Below, piece by piece: positions 1-11,344 of a stretch of 35,736 bases of DNA. Each line of letters opens with the position of its first letter. The stretch's first letter is position 1. The stretch is taken from the NCBI GenBank assembly GCA_014384345.1, contig JACNGB010000027.1, forward strand, positions 1 to 35,736, in the 5' to 3' direction. The DNA comes from Candidatus Thioglobus pontius (lineage in GTDB: Bacteria; Pseudomonadota; Gammaproteobacteria; PS1; Pseudothioglobaceae). Made by a program: the position numbers and the translations under genes. Below the pieces are notes generated by a model. The model saw only the letters and a list, made by a program, of their open reading frames with translations. It made no database searches and was not told the origin of the DNA.

Positions 1-137
1 CAAAATACACCATTGCTAATTAAACTTAGTTGTGCACTTATGATGCGAATTTACTAAATACAATTGAACATAGATAAACTATGTGATTGAGTATTTTCTT
101 AATACTTAACAAAGTAGAAAGAAAAAAGAAGATGTAA
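1..137. other. Unassigned A+T-rich flank downstream of rnpB
   Basis: No supportable gene is visible. Two short inverted repeats occur: ACATAG/CTATGT around 68-84 and AGTATT/AATACT around 91-107. Neither is followed on the minus strand by a clear T-run, so I cannot name a terminator for rnpB. A minus-strand ATG near the left edge (about 16-14) has no Shine-Dalgarno sequence and too little coding sequence to judge. Confidence 0.4.
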
Positions 138-479
138 GAAGTCGGTCTATAAGCCGGGTTCTGTAATAGATAGCCATTCATCTACGCGCCGTGTCGCCAA
201 GACGCTTTAGCACTCTACCCGCTACCTTATGCGAGCCACATCAATGGTAGCCTATTTGAGCTTGCTCCAAGTGGGGTTTACCTTGCCACGGTTGTTACCT
301 TCCGTGCGGTGCGCTCTTACCGCACCTTCTCACCCTTACCTGTTAAAAACAGGCGGTCTAAATCTCTGCAGCACTTTCCATTAGGTCACCCTACCTAGCT
401 GTTAGCTAGCACTTTGCTCTATGGAGCCCGGACTTTCCTCTGATGAGTAAACTCACCAGCGACTATCCGACCAACTTCA
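138..479 (-). ncRNA. rnpB: RNase P RNA (bacterial A-type)
   Basis: This is the catalytic RNA of RNase P, which cuts the 5' leader from pre-tRNAs. Read on the minus strand it starts with GAAGTTGGTCGGATAGTCGC, followed by the universally conserved AGAGGAAAGTCCGGGCTCC (CR-I). It ends with ACAGAACCCGGCTTATAG and GACCGACTTC (CR-V and the P1/P2 strand). The internal segments AGTGCTGCAGAGA and GAAGGTGCGGTAAGAGCGCA are also typical. The length of about 342 bases is normal for a gammaproteobacterial type A RNA, so it looks complete. Its 5' end lies only about 4 bases past the fumarase stop codon. The ends are set by the conserved terminal stems and could be off by a few bases. Confidence 0.95.
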
Positions 480-483
480 GCTG

Positions 484-1977
484 TTAATTATACTTGAGTT
501 GCAACTCTTGAAAGATGCCATGAATATTGTCACCTTTATTATCAACTGCGACAGTTACCGGCATATTCTCAACTTCAAATTCATAAATGGCTTCCATACC
601 CATCTCAGCAAAAGCAAGTTTTTTGGCCTTCTTAATGGATTTGGAAATTAGGTAAGCCGCACCACCCACAGCAATTAAATAACTGGCCTGATGTTTTTTA
701 ATACTTTTAACAGTTTGCTCACCACGCTCAGCCTTGCCAATCATGCCGAGAATATTAGTATTTTCAAGCATCATATCGGTATAACGATCCATTCTTGTAG
801 CCGTGGTTGGCCCTGCAGGGCCGATAACCTCATCGCCAACAGCATCCACCGGGCCAACATAATAAATAAATTTATTATCAAAGTCCACACCTTTTGGCAA
901 GCCTTCGCCAGCATCTAACATTTGTTTAAGCCTTGCATGCGCTGCATCACGACCGGTAATAATTGTGCCCGTTAATAATAGCGTGTCGCCAATATTCCAA
1001 TCATGCATTTGGTTGCGTGTCAGTGTATTTAAATTTACTTTTTTATATTGTGAATAATCCATCTCCAGGTCAGGATAGATATCCATATCCACTTCTGGCA
1101 ATGCAGCCACACCCGAACCATCCATTGAAAAGTGCAAATGACGGGTTGCAGCACAATTAGGAATTATGGCAACTGCTTGAGAGGCAGCATGGGTTGGGTA
1201 ATCTTTAATTTTAACGTCCAATACGGTTGTTAATCCGCCCAGACCCTGGGCACCAATACCAAGGCTGTTGATTTTTTCTAATAACTCAAGGCGTAATCGT
1301 TCAACATTTGTCGGATTATTTTTTTGAGCAACTTCAGTAATATCAATAGGTTCTAATAAGCTTTCTTTAGCCATTAACATGGCTTTTTCAGCTGTGCCAC
1401 CTACACCAATACCAATAAGTCCTGGCGGACACCAACCAGCACCCATGGTTGGCACCATCTTAAGCACCCAATCAGCAACACTGGCAGATGGATTTAAAAT
1501 GGCAAATTTAGCTTTATTTTCCGAGCCACAACCTTTAGCAGCAACGATAAAATTAACTTTATCACCTTTAGCAACTTTTGAGTGAATAACCGCTGGCGTG
1601 TTATCCTTGGTGTTTTCCCTGGCGAACAAAGGATCCTTGACAATCGAGGCGCGTAATGGATTTTGGGTATTCGTAAACGCCCTTCTAACACCCTCATTGA
1701 TCATTTCGTCAAGCGACAACTCTGCATCCCAAGACACATTCATGCCCACTTCCACAAAGACATTAACAATACCGGTATCTTGACACATTGGCCTTTGTCC
1801 GAGTGCCGCCATTTTTGAATTAATTAAAATTTGCGCAATGGCATTTTTTGCACTGTTGTGCGTTTCTTTTTCATAAGCAGACGCCATGGCTAGGATAAAA
1901 TCTGGCGAGTGATAATATGAAATATATTGCAGTGCATTAGCAACACTTTCAATCACGTGTTCCTGCTGAATTTTCAT
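484..1977 (-). CDS. fumA: Fumarate hydratase, class I (iron-sulfur)
   Basis: A 497-residue enzyme that interconverts fumarate and (S)-malate in the TCA cycle. It is the single-chain class I type, with the alpha and beta domains fused, and is not the iron-free FumC type. The N-terminal domain carries GQRPMCQDTGIVNVFVEVG (Cys65), GWCPPGLIGIGVGG (Cys183) and PNCAATRHLHFSMDGSG (Cys275). By family homology these three cysteines hold the 4Fe-4S cluster. The C-terminal beta domain includes GDTLLLTGTIITGRDAAHAR and IGPAGPTTATRMDRYTDMML. Length is slightly below the roughly 505-550 residues of E. coli FumA/B. It stands alone, divergent from mreB, and the rnpB gene follows within a few bases. The oxygen sensitivity usual for this class is known of the family, not seen here. 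Confidence 0.93.
   Translation of the reverse strand: MKIQQEHVIESVANALQYISYYHSPDFILAMASAYEKETHNSAKNAIAQILINSKMAALGQRPMCQDTGIVNVFVEVGMNVSWDAELSLDEMINEGVRRAFTNTQNPLRASIVKDPLFARENTKDNTPAVIHSKVAKGDKVNFIVAAKGCGSENKAKFAILNPSASVADWVLKMVPTMGAGWCPPGLIGIGVGGTAEKAMLMAKESLLEPIDITEVAQKNNPTNVERLRLELLEKINSLGIGAQGLGGLTTVLDVKIKDYPTHAASQAVAIIPNCAATRHLHFSMDGSGVAALPEVDMDIYPDLEMDYSQYKKVNLNTLTRNQMHDWNIGDTLLLTGTIITGRDAAHARLKQMLDAGEGLPKGVDFDNKFIYYVGPVDAVGDEVIGPAGPTTATRMDRYTDMMLENTNILGMIGKAERGEQTVKSIKKHQASYLIAVGGAAYLISKSIKKAKKLAFAEMGMEAIYEFEVENMPVTVAVDNKGDNIHGIFQELQLKYN
487..492 (-). promoter_or_regulatory. rnpB -10 element inside the fumarase stop region
   Basis: On the minus strand a perfect TATAAT covers the last two sense codons (TAT AAT) of the fumarase gene, immediately before its TAA. 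A start point about 7 bases downstream falls at 479-480, the 5' end of the RNase P RNA. The -35 is weak: TCTTTC at a 17-base spacing or TTTCAA at 15. The match of predicted start to RNA end is the main support. Confidence 0.5.
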
Positions 1978-1996
1978 ATTTTTACCGCCTTTAGGA

Positions 1997-2025
1997 TTGT
2001 TGTATTTTTGCCAAATATTTATAGT
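1997..2025 (+). promoter_or_regulatory. Candidate mreB promoter
   Basis: TTGTTG at 1997-2002 and TATAGT at 2020-2025 are separated by 17 bases. They sit about 42 bases before the mreB start codon, in the 90-base gap between the divergent fumarase and mreB genes. A Shine-Dalgarno-like AGGA lies at 2058-2061. This is the best sigma70-like match in the gap, but a single pair of hexamers in A+T-rich DNA is weak evidence. Confidence 0.4.
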
Positions 2026-2067
2026 ATTATATCTCTTTATTTCACCAATAATTAATCAGGAATATTT

Positions 2068-3099
2068 ATGTTTGATTTTTTCAAAGCGCAATGTCTTTCA
2101 ATTGACCTAGGTACTGCTAATACGCTTGTTTACATGGATGGCGCAGTGGTATTAAACGAGCCTTCAGTTGTGGCTATTCGTCAAGATCGTGGCTCCATGG
2201 AGGCAACGGTTATTGCAGTAGGTCAAGATGCTAAAAACATGTTGGGTAGAACACCTGGATCAATCGAAGCCATTCGCCCAATGAAAGATGGTGTGATTGC
2301 TGATTTTAAAGTAACTGAAAAAATGCTTCAGCATTTCATTCGCAAAGTGCTACGCTCTGGCTTTTTCTCACCCAGTCCTAAAGTATTAATTTGTGTCCCT
2401 TGTGGCGCTACCCAGGTTGAGCGTCGCGCTATTAAAGAAAGTGCAGTTGGCGCTGGTGCACGCGACGTGTACCTTATTGAAGAGCCAATGGCTGCCGCCC
2501 TAGGCGCTGGCATGGCAATTGAGGAAGCTTCTGGTGCCATGGTAATTGATATTGGTGGTGGTACAACAGAAATTGCCATCATGTCTTTAAATGGCATTGT
2601 TTATTCTGACTCACTACGTGTTGGTGGCGATGTATTCGACGACACCATTATTAAGTTCGTTCGTCGCGAGCACGGTATCATTATCGGCCCTGCCACTGCA
2701 GAACAAATTAAAGAGGAAGTAGGTTCAGCTTTTAAAACCAATGTAGTTAAAAAGATTGAATTTAGAGGTAGAGATGTTGCCAAAGGTATTCCAGTTAGTT
2801 TTGAAATTACCAATACTGAAATCTTAGAAGCACTACAAGAGCCACTAAAAACGATCATTAGCTCAGTTAGAACCGCACTTGAAAAAACACCGCCTGAACT
2901 TAGCTCAGACATCGCTGAAAACGGTCTGGTATTAACTGGTGGTGGTGCATTGTTAGACGGGCTTGATAAATTAATTAATCAAGAAACCAATCTGCCAGTA
3001 CGAATTGCTGATGATCCACTAACCTGTGTTGCTCGTGGCGGTGGTGTTGCACTTGATATGATTAGCAAGCACAATATGGGATTCTTGGCAGCTGAATAA
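2068..3099 (+). CDS. mreB: Rod-shape-determining actin homologue MreB
   Basis: A 343-residue bacterial actin that forms membrane-bound filaments and steers lateral cell-wall synthesis. The actin-fold nucleotide site is clear: DLGTANT at 13-19 (phosphate 1), DIGGGTTE at 161-168 (phosphate 2) and the adenosine-side [11 protein letters not shown] near the C-terminus. The N-terminal MFDFFK is short and amphipathic, as in proteobacterial MreB proteins that bind membrane directly. Length matches the family (about 345). It is the first gene of a plus-strand operon with mreC 30 bases downstream, then mreD and mrdA. Presence of the full set predicts a rod-shaped cell. Confidence 0.97.
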   Translation: MFDFFKAQCLSIDLGTANTLVYMDGAVVLNEPSVVAIRQDRGSMEATVIAVGQDAKNMLGRTPGSIEAIRPMKDGVIADFKVTEKMLQHFIRKVLRSGFFSPSPKVLICVPCGATQVERRAIKESAVGAGARDVYLIEEPMAAALGAGMAIEEASGAMVIDIGGGTTEIAIMSLNGIVYSDSLRVGGDVFDDTIIKFVRREHGIIIGPATAEQIKEEVGSAFKTNVVKKIEFRGRDVAKGIPVSFEITNTEILEALQEPLKTIISSVRTALEKTPPELSSDIAENGLVLTGGGALLDGLDKLINQETNLPVRIADDPLTCVARGGGVALDMISKHNMGFLAAE

Positions 3100-3129
3100 A
3101 ATCGTTCTGCAATTAATTGGACAAGGCTA

Positions 3130-3927
3130 ATGAACTTTTTTAAAACCTTTATCCCAGTTATTATTGCCATATTTTTAATTCTATTTGACTACAAGCTTTC
3201 CTATCTTAACAGCCTTAGACAAGGTGTTGCGACACTTATTTCTCCGGTTTATATGCTGGTTAGCCTACCGGAAAAACTCTACACCTGGATTAACGAGCAA
3301 GGCACCGGTAAAGATCAGCTGCTAAGCGACAACCAAAATCTCAATTCACAACTGCTCAAACTAAAAGCTCAACTTCAACAAACAGAACAGTTAGCGCTTG
3401 AAAACACCAAGCTTAAATCACTACTTAACTCAAGTCATACCCTACAACAGGCAAAATTTAGTTTAGCGCGTGTTGAGCACGTTAGACGCTCACGCTTGAA
3501 AAAACAATTAATTATCAATAAAGGCAGTGATGATCAGTTGCGTATCGGCCAGGTAGTTTTGGGCGCTCAAGGTGTGGTTGGGCAAATTACCGAATTAACC
3601 CCCATGAGTGCTAGTATTTTAATGGCCAGCGATCCAACTCAATACATTCCAGTAAAAAGTGCTCGAAACGGTATTCAAGCAATCAGCCAAGGACTGGCAG
3701 AAAATAAATATCATATGAGACTTAACTTTGTTGAGCCTGAATTAGATATAAAAATAAATGATTTATTTTTAAGTAGTTCATTGGGTGGAAAGTTCCCAGA
3801 TGGGTATCCCGTCGGGCGAGTTATCCATGTGGAAAAACATAAGAACGAATCCTTTTTGCACGTTATTTTGGCACCTATTCAGCAAACCTCAGATTTGGAG
3901 TTTGTTATTATTTTAGAAAAGTCATGA
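3130..3927 (+). CDS. mreC: Rod-shape-determining protein MreC
   Basis: A 265-residue bitopic inner-membrane protein. It has a single N-terminal transmembrane helix (about residues 6-22), then a periplasmic coiled coil rich in Leu, Gln and Lys (about 60-100). The C-terminal beta domain contains VEHVRRSRLKKQLIINKGS and GAQGVVGQITELTP, typical MreC sequences. By family knowledge it links the MreB filament to MreD and activates PBP2. The C-terminus is compact and lacks the long proline-rich tail of some homologues. Its stop overlaps the mreD start by four bases (ATGA), indicating translational coupling. Confidence 0.93.
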   Translation: MNFFKTFIPVIIAIFLILFDYKLSYLNSLRQGVATLISPVYMLVSLPEKLYTWINEQGTGKDQLLSDNQNLNSQLLKLKAQLQQTEQLALENTKLKSLLNSSHTLQQAKFSLARVEHVRRSRLKKQLIINKGSDDQLRIGQVVLGAQGVVGQITELTPMSASILMASDPTQYIPVKSARNGIQAISQGLAENKYHMRLNFVEPELDIKINDLFLSSSLGGKFPDGYPVGRVIHVEKHKNESFLHVILAPIQQTSDLEFVIILEKS

Positions 3928-4394
3928 ATACACAGCGACCTTATATTTTCTTACTAAAGATTACGTTATTTTCACTCATCTTAAGCGCCTTACCATTTAA
4001 CGAGGTTATGTTAGATATATCGCCTTTTTGGATGTTGCTACTATTTACTTATTGGTTGGTTTATTTTCCTGTTAAAGGCAGTTTATTTGTTGCTCTAATT
4101 TTAGGCGTCCTGCTAGATATTCTTCAAGGTGATCTTTTAGGTCAAAATGCATTAGCATTAATTCTAGCCGGTTTATTCATCAACAATGTTAAACAGTCAT
4201 TTCATGTATCCAATTTAAGCACTCAGCAAGTGTATGTCTTTTTCTCAAGCTGTATTTATCTTGTCTTTTTCTTGTTGACCCATGTATTAGTACATGGCAC
4301 CAGTAATAATTACTACCTATTGTTAGCACCCTTCACCAGTGCTCTTTTTTGGCCGATAGTTCGCTTTTCGCTCGCCAAATGTAGGCACCAATAG
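3924..4394 (+). CDS. mreD: Rod-shape-determining membrane protein MreD
   Basis: A 156-residue, strongly hydrophobic protein with about five predicted membrane segments, the usual size and topology of MreD. The conserved stretch LPFNEVMLDISPFWMLLLFT near the N-terminus and GVLLDILQGDLLGQNALALI in the middle match the family. It starts within the mreC stop (ATGA overlap) and ends two bases before mrdA. Function is the integral-membrane partner in the elongation complex; the precise biochemical role is less well defined than for MreC or PBP2. Confidence 0.9.
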   Translation: MNTQRPYIFLLKITLFSLILSALPFNEVMLDISPFWMLLLFTYWLVYFPVKGSLFVALILGVLLDILQGDLLGQNALALILAGLFINNVKQSFHVSNLSTQQVYVFFSSCIYLVFFLLTHVLVHGTSNNYYLLLAPFTSALFWPIVRFSLAKCRHQ

Positions 4395-4396
4395 CT

Positions 4397-6247
4397 ATGG
4401 ACAGTATTGGCAACGCTCAACTTGAGAAGTTACTATTATCATCCCGATTGAAACTGGCGCTAATTTTTATATTTTTACTCGCTTTGTTGCTGGTCGTTCG
4501 TGTATTTAATCTACAAGTAACTAATCATGAATATTACCAAGAAGAAGCGCTCGGTAATCAAATGCGTAGTTTGCCAATCACCCCAGCTCGAGGCAAAATT
4601 TTTGATCGAAATGGCGTACTACTTGCCACTAACCAACTAACCTACCAATTAACACTCACGCCTGAAAAAGTGCCTAACATTAGTAAAGTCCTAATCGAGC
4701 TACAGCGCGCTGGGTTTATTGATGAACAAGATGTCAAGCGTTATCACAAGAATAGAAAACGCTTTCGAAAATTTAACAACATTCCTATTAAGCACAATTT
4801 AAGTAAAGATCAAGTGGCTAAATTTTTAGTCAGTAATCAATTCCCAGGTATCGAAGTAGAGCCCTATTTTCATCGCGTCTATCCACATGATTCATCTAGC
4901 GTTCATGCACTTGGCTACGTTTCCAGGATGAATAAAAAAGATAAATTACAATATGATCGGCAGAACTATTCTGGCACTCAGTTTGTTGGAAAAGTTGGCA
5001 TTGAAAAACAATACGAAACCTTGTTACATGGAAAAACTGGTATTAAGCAAATCGAGCGAAATGTCAGTGGCCGTGTGGTCGATACAAAAATCATCACACC
5101 TTCAATTGCAGGTCAAAACTTATATCTAAGCCTAGATTTAAATATGCAAAAAATGGCTGAATCAGTGCTGGCTGGAAAACGCGGATCAATTGTTGTGGTT
5201 AATGTTAAAAATGGCGAAGTGCTTACTTTGGTCAGCACCCCGACCTACAACCCCAATTGGTTTGTTAATGGCATTTCACATGCTAATTATGAATTATTAC
5301 AAACTTCAAAAGATATTCCTCAGCTTAATCGCTCCATTCAAGGGCTTTACCCACCAGGCTCAACCGTCAAACCTATGGTTGCTTTAGCTGGACTTGAAGA
5401 GGGTATCAATACAACAGACAGCAAGACTTTTTGCCCGGGATTTTTCAGATTGCCAAATGTTAAGCGAAAATTTAACGATTGGAAGAGAGATGGCCATGGT
5501 CATGTTGATATGAAAGATTCTATTGCTCAGTCTTGTGATGTGTTTTTCTATGATTTGGCCGACAAAATGGGTATTGATAAACTACACAAAAATTTAACTT
5601 TATTTAATTTTGGGCAAAAAACAGGTATTGATATTCCAGGTGAGAAAGGCGGCATTATGCCGTCCAAATCATGGAAAAAAATTAACCGTAACGAGCCGTG
5701 GTATCGTGGTGAAACCCTTATTGCTGGTATTGGACAAGGCTTTATGACTTCAAGCCCTTTGCAGCTTGCTGTTGCTACAGCAGCACTAGCCAACAAAGGT
5801 CAATTGTTTCAGCCCAAATTATTAAAAAGCATTCAAAAGCCTGGCGAATCTATTGTTGAGGCCAACAATAAGCACAGTCGACAAATCCCTATCAAAGATA
5901 TCCATCATTGGGAGGAAGTTCTTGAGGGTATGAAAATGACGATTTACGCTCCTAAAGGAACTGCCAGACGCTTAAACAAAGGTCTAACTTATACCATGGC
6001 TGGAAAAACGGGCACTGCACAAGTGTTTGGCCTTGATCCTGAAGAGCAATATATTGCTGAAAAGTATGAAGAGAAACTCAGAGATCATGCGCTTTTTACT
6101 GGCTTTGCGCCCATTGAAGAGCCTGAAATTGCCATTGCCATTATTGTTGAAAATGCGGGCAGTGGCAGCTCCAAAGCTGCCCCACTAGCACGCAAAGTGC
6201 TAGATGTATATTTTAATCAACGTTCAGCTGATGGCCTGATGAAGTAG
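4397..6247 (+). CDS. mrdA: Penicillin-binding protein 2 (peptidoglycan DD-transpeptidase)
   Basis: A 616-residue class B PBP that cross-links peptidoglycan during rod elongation. A transmembrane helix lies at about 18-38, followed by the pedestal domain with ITPARGKIFDRNGVLLA. The transpeptidase motifs are complete: Ser322-x-x-Lys325 in PPGSTVKP, Ser379-Cys-Asp381, and Lys537-Thr-Gly in AGKTGTAQVF. The SxD form of the second motif, rather than SxN, is the PBP2 signature. Length is close to E. coli PBP2 (633). The partner glycosyltransferase gene mrdB/rodA, commonly next, is absent here. The last 24 bases overlap the convergent minus-strand gene. Confidence 0.95.
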   Translation: MDSIGNAQLEKLLLSSRLKLALIFIFLLALLLVVRVFNLQVTNHEYYQEEALGNQMRSLPITPARGKIFDRNGVLLATNQLTYQLTLTPEKVPNISKVLIELQRAGFIDEQDVKRYHKNRKRFRKFNNIPIKHNLSKDQVAKFLVSNQFPGIEVEPYFHRVYPHDSSSVHALGYVSRMNKKDKLQYDRQNYSGTQFVGKVGIEKQYETLLHGKTGIKQIERNVSGRVVDTKIITPSIAGQNLYLSLDLNMQKMAESVLAGKRGSIVVVNVKNGEVLTLVSTPTYNPNWFVNGISHANYELLQTSKDIPQLNRSIQGLYPPGSTVKPMVALAGLEEGINTTDSKTFCPGFFRLPNVKRKFNDWKRDGHGHVDMKDSIAQSCDVFFYDLADKMGIDKLHKNLTLFNFGQKTGIDIPGEKGGIMPSKSWKKINRNEPWYRGETLIAGIGQGFMTSSPLQLAVATAALANKGQLFQPKLLKSIQKPGESIVEANNKHSRQIPIKDIHHWEEVLEGMKMTIYAPKGTARRLNKGLTYTMAGKTGTAQVFGLDPEEQYIAEKYEEKLRDHALFTGFAPIEEPEIAIAIIVENAGSGSSKAAPLARKVLDVYFNQRSADGLMK

Positions 6248-6588
6248 CACCTTATCAATTGGAAACGACAAGGTAACATCCATTCGATATCTAGCCTTTA
6301 ATTGATCCAATTGCGGTTGATTTAGCTCATCATACAAAATAACAATTTTGGCATCGGGTGAATTTCCTTCCAAAGTAGCTAATAAAGATTCAATGTTGCT
6401 AACTCGGTCTCTAAACTCAGGATTGTGACTAAACTCTGCCACCAGTACTTGATAGGTATTCTTTTTAGCAAGTTTAGTTGCTTTACGTTGAGAATCTTCA
6501 AAATCAACCACAAACCCTTGTTCGATAAATAACGGCGTGTAATCTTCAAAACCACCTTCGTCAACAAAGAACAATAATTTTTGACTCA

Positions 6589-6589
<1 letters not shown>
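6224..6589 (-). CDS. Degenerate receiver-like small protein
   Basis: A 121-residue soluble protein with the look of a response-regulator receiver fold and no output domain. The N-terminal strand LLFFVDEGG keeps an acidic pair (Asp10, Glu11). The expected phosphoacceptor strand reads VLVAEF, so the acceptor Asp is replaced by Glu52. The usual Lys-Pro before the last helix is Phe109-Pro110. It therefore probably cannot be phosphorylated in the normal way; a constitutive or protein-interaction role is inference. The start codon shares one base with the tgt stop (TAATG), so it is likely coupled to tgt as the last gene of the recA-led operon. I do not know a published function. The 3' end overlaps mrdA by 24 bases. 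Confidence 0.75.
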
Positions 6590-9495
<2,906 letters not shown>

Positions 9496-9509
<14 letters not shown>

Positions 9510-9855
9510 CGTTCATTGGATGATCTTTTGGCACAATGGCGCCTTTTTCTAACGCTATTTTAAGTACTTCATTCGTACGAAATTGTTGAGGGTGTTGCAA
9601 TAGCTCTTGCTGCCAAAACGAGCGCAATTCGCACAACTGTGGATGAGTATGATTACAACCCAATACATGAAATGTACATTCTCCCACTCGCCAAGGGCCA
9701 TCACCACTAATTACTCCTTCGATTAGATGAATACTATAAGTTGGATCTTTTTCCCAAAACAATTCAAAATAAATGACACCTTGCGGATGCTCAAAAATGT
9801 ATTCAATCACACGAGCCTCACCATTGGGATACTTAATATAAAGCGGTGAGCGCAT
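9496..9855 (-). CDS. Conserved-looking hypothetical protein with a Cys/His cluster
   Basis: A 119-residue soluble protein that I do not recognise. I start it at the ATG at 9855, 10 bases after the recX stop; the open frame continues upstream to 9975, but that would overlap recX by about 110 bases and adds a basic, unconserved-looking stretch. There is no signal peptide or membrane segment. A notable cluster GECTFHVLGCNHTHPQLCEL gives Cys60, His63, Cys67, His69, His71 and Cys75, a possible metal site. The N-terminal half alternates aromatic and charged residues (YIFEHPQGVIYFELFWEKD), suggesting beta strands. It sits between recX and the ABC exporter, overlapping the latter by 14 bases. Confidence 0.7.
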
Positions 9856-9865
9856 TGAAAGCAAT

Positions 9866-10297
9866 TTATTCAGCTTCAAATGATTGGTTGATATGCTCAA
9901 AATTAAATCCTCTGGATTGTAAAAAACGCTGCTGTTTGGCTTTTTCTTTATAGTCGCTCGGCACCGCTTGACCAAACTTTCTAACGCGTATATCTTTTGC
10001 TAATGTATAAAAATCAAACCCAGTTAAATCAAACTGATCAATACCACGCTGCTTTAAGTCGGCACTAATCTTAATAGGACCCTTTCCCTGATTAAAGCGC
10101 ATGTGAACAAATTCCGCTGCAAAACGTGCGTCACTTTGATAGTTTTGCTCAATAAGTAGCTCAATCGCCGCCTCAATCTCGGCTTGATCAAACTCTTTTT
10201 GTGTAAGCTTTTGGGTTAATTCAATAACAGAATGTTCACGTCGAACCAATAGTTGCATCGCACTGGCATAACACGTTTGCTTATTCGCTCTCGTCAC
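9866..10297 (-). CDS. recX: Regulatory protein RecX
   Basis: A 143-residue protein that binds RecA filaments and limits their activity. The family pattern is present: [19 protein letters not shown] at the N-terminus, [20 protein letters not shown] in the middle and [19 protein letters not shown], all parts of the three-helix RecX repeats. The likely start is a GTG at 10297, so the gene begins inside the recA coding sequence, overlapping it by 17 bases. An internal ATG at 10258 would delete the first 13 residues. Direct overlap with recA implies co-translation and a fixed RecA:RecX stoichiometry. Confidence 0.88.
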   Translation of the reverse strand: MTRANKQTCYASAMQLLVRREHSVIELTQKLTQKEFDQAEIEAAIELLIEQNYQSDARFAAEFVHMRFNQGKGPIKISADLKQRGIDQFDLTGFDFYTLAKDIRVRKFGQAVPSDYKEKAKQQRFLQSRGFNFEHINQSFEAE

Positions 10298-11288
10298 TGG
10301 TGTTCATTAACTGTTCACGAATTTTATCTTCTACACTCTGGCGCAATTCGGGATTGTCTTTCAGGTAATCGCGTGCATTATCCTTGCCTTGGCCAATTCG
10401 TTCACCTTCAATGCTATACCAAGCGCCTGCTTTTTCAACAAAACCCAATTTAACGCCCAAGTCGATAATCTCACTTTCCAAAGAGATGCCTTGATTGTAT
10501 AAAATTTGGAACTCAGCCTGTTTAAAGGGTGGTGCTACTTTATTCTTCAGAACCTTAACGCGAGTTTCGTTACCTAAAATTTCATCACCTTTTTTAATGG
10601 CACCAATGCGACGAATGTCCAGTCGAACTGAGGCATAGAACTTTAACGCATTACCGCCTGTTGTTGTTTCAGGATTACCAAACATAACACCAATTTTCAT
10701 ACGCAACTGATTGATGAAAATAACCATGGTATTAGTTTTTTTAATATTAGAGGTTAGCTTTCTTAATGCTTGTGACATTAATCTAGCTTGAAGACCCATG
10801 TGTGACGAGCCCATCTCGCCTTCAATTTCTGCTTTTGGTGTCAGTGCCGCTACTGAATCCACCACCACAATATCAACACTACCCGAACGTACCAGCATGT
10901 CTGTGATTTCCAGCGCTTGTTCGCCTGTATCTGGTTGAGAGATTAACAAATCATCTGTATTAACACCTAAGCGCTTTGCATACTGAGGATCTAGCGCATG
11001 CTCAGCATCAATAAAAGCCGCCGTGCCGCCTAATTTTTGCATCTCAGCGATTACGTGTAATGTTAATGTTGTCTTACCTGAAGATTCAGGACCATAAATT
11101 TCAATCACACGTCCTCTTGGCAAACCACCAATACCCAAAGCAACATCTAAGCTCAAACTACCGGTTGATACCGCTTCAATATCTGTTTGTGCTTCATCAT
11201 CACCCAAGAACATAACTGAACCTTTACCAAACTGCTTGTCAATCTGCGATAAAGCCGCTTTTAGCGCTTGTTTTTTCTGTTCATCCAT
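10281..11288 (-). CDS. recA: Recombinase RecA
   Basis: A 335-residue DNA strand-exchange ATPase for homologous recombination and SOS signalling. Walker A GPESSGKT is at 66-73, exactly as in E. coli. [19 protein letters not shown] (Walker B and loop L1 region) and [20 protein letters not shown] (ending in loop L2) follow, and the C-terminus is acidic (NTSDESE). The start has a strong Shine-Dalgarno AGGAG at 11300-11296, seven bases before the ATG. The upstream region has a perfect TATAAT on the minus strand at 11334-11329, but no CTGT-N8-ACAG LexA box of the E. coli type. It heads a six-gene minus-strand operon. Confidence 0.98.
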   Translation of the reverse strand: MDEQKKQALKAALSQIDKQFGKGSVMFLGDDEAQTDIEAVSTGSLSLDVALGIGGLPRGRVIEIYGPESSGKTTLTLHVIAEMQKLGGTAAFIDAEHALDPQYAKRLGVNTDDLLISQPDTGEQALEITDMLVRSGSVDIVVVDSVAALTPKAEIEGEMGSSHMGLQARLMSQALRKLTSNIKKTNTMVIFINQLRMKIGVMFGNPETTTGGNALKFYASVRLDIRRIGAIKKGDEILGNETRVKVLKNKVAPPFKQAEFQILYNQGISLESEIIDLGVKLGFVEKAGAWYSIEGERIGQGKDNARDYLKDNPELRQSVEDKIREQLMNTSDESE

Positions 11289-11328
11289 GTCATTTCTCCT
11301 AGGTAAAATATGATTAATTAATTAGACA

Positions 11329-11334
11329 ATTATA
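11329..11334 (-). promoter_or_regulatory. Candidate recA -10 element
   Basis: TATAAT reads on the minus strand 40 bases upstream of the recA ATG. The nearest -35-like hexamer, TTGAAA at 11360-11355, is 20 bases away, longer than usual, and lies within ribD codons. The same A+T stretch read on the plus strand gives TATATC at 11331-11336, eight bases before the ribD GTG, so the two divergent promoters probably overlap. No LexA-type operator is visible. Confidence 0.45.
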
Positions 11335-11344
11335 TCTAACTATT

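Noticed and set aside
1..137. Start of an mraZ-like gene after rnpB
   Set aside because: That order occurs in some gammaproteobacteria, but only a few codons at the window edge would be visible and they do not resemble MraZ.
9856..9975. Longer start for the Cys/His hypothetical protein
   Set aside because: It would overlap recX by about 110 bases in a basic, low-quality stretch; the ATG ten bases after the recX stop is simpler.
11289..11344. FMN riboswitch before ribD
   Set aside because: The gap is only 56 bases and contains none of the conserved RFN-element stems.
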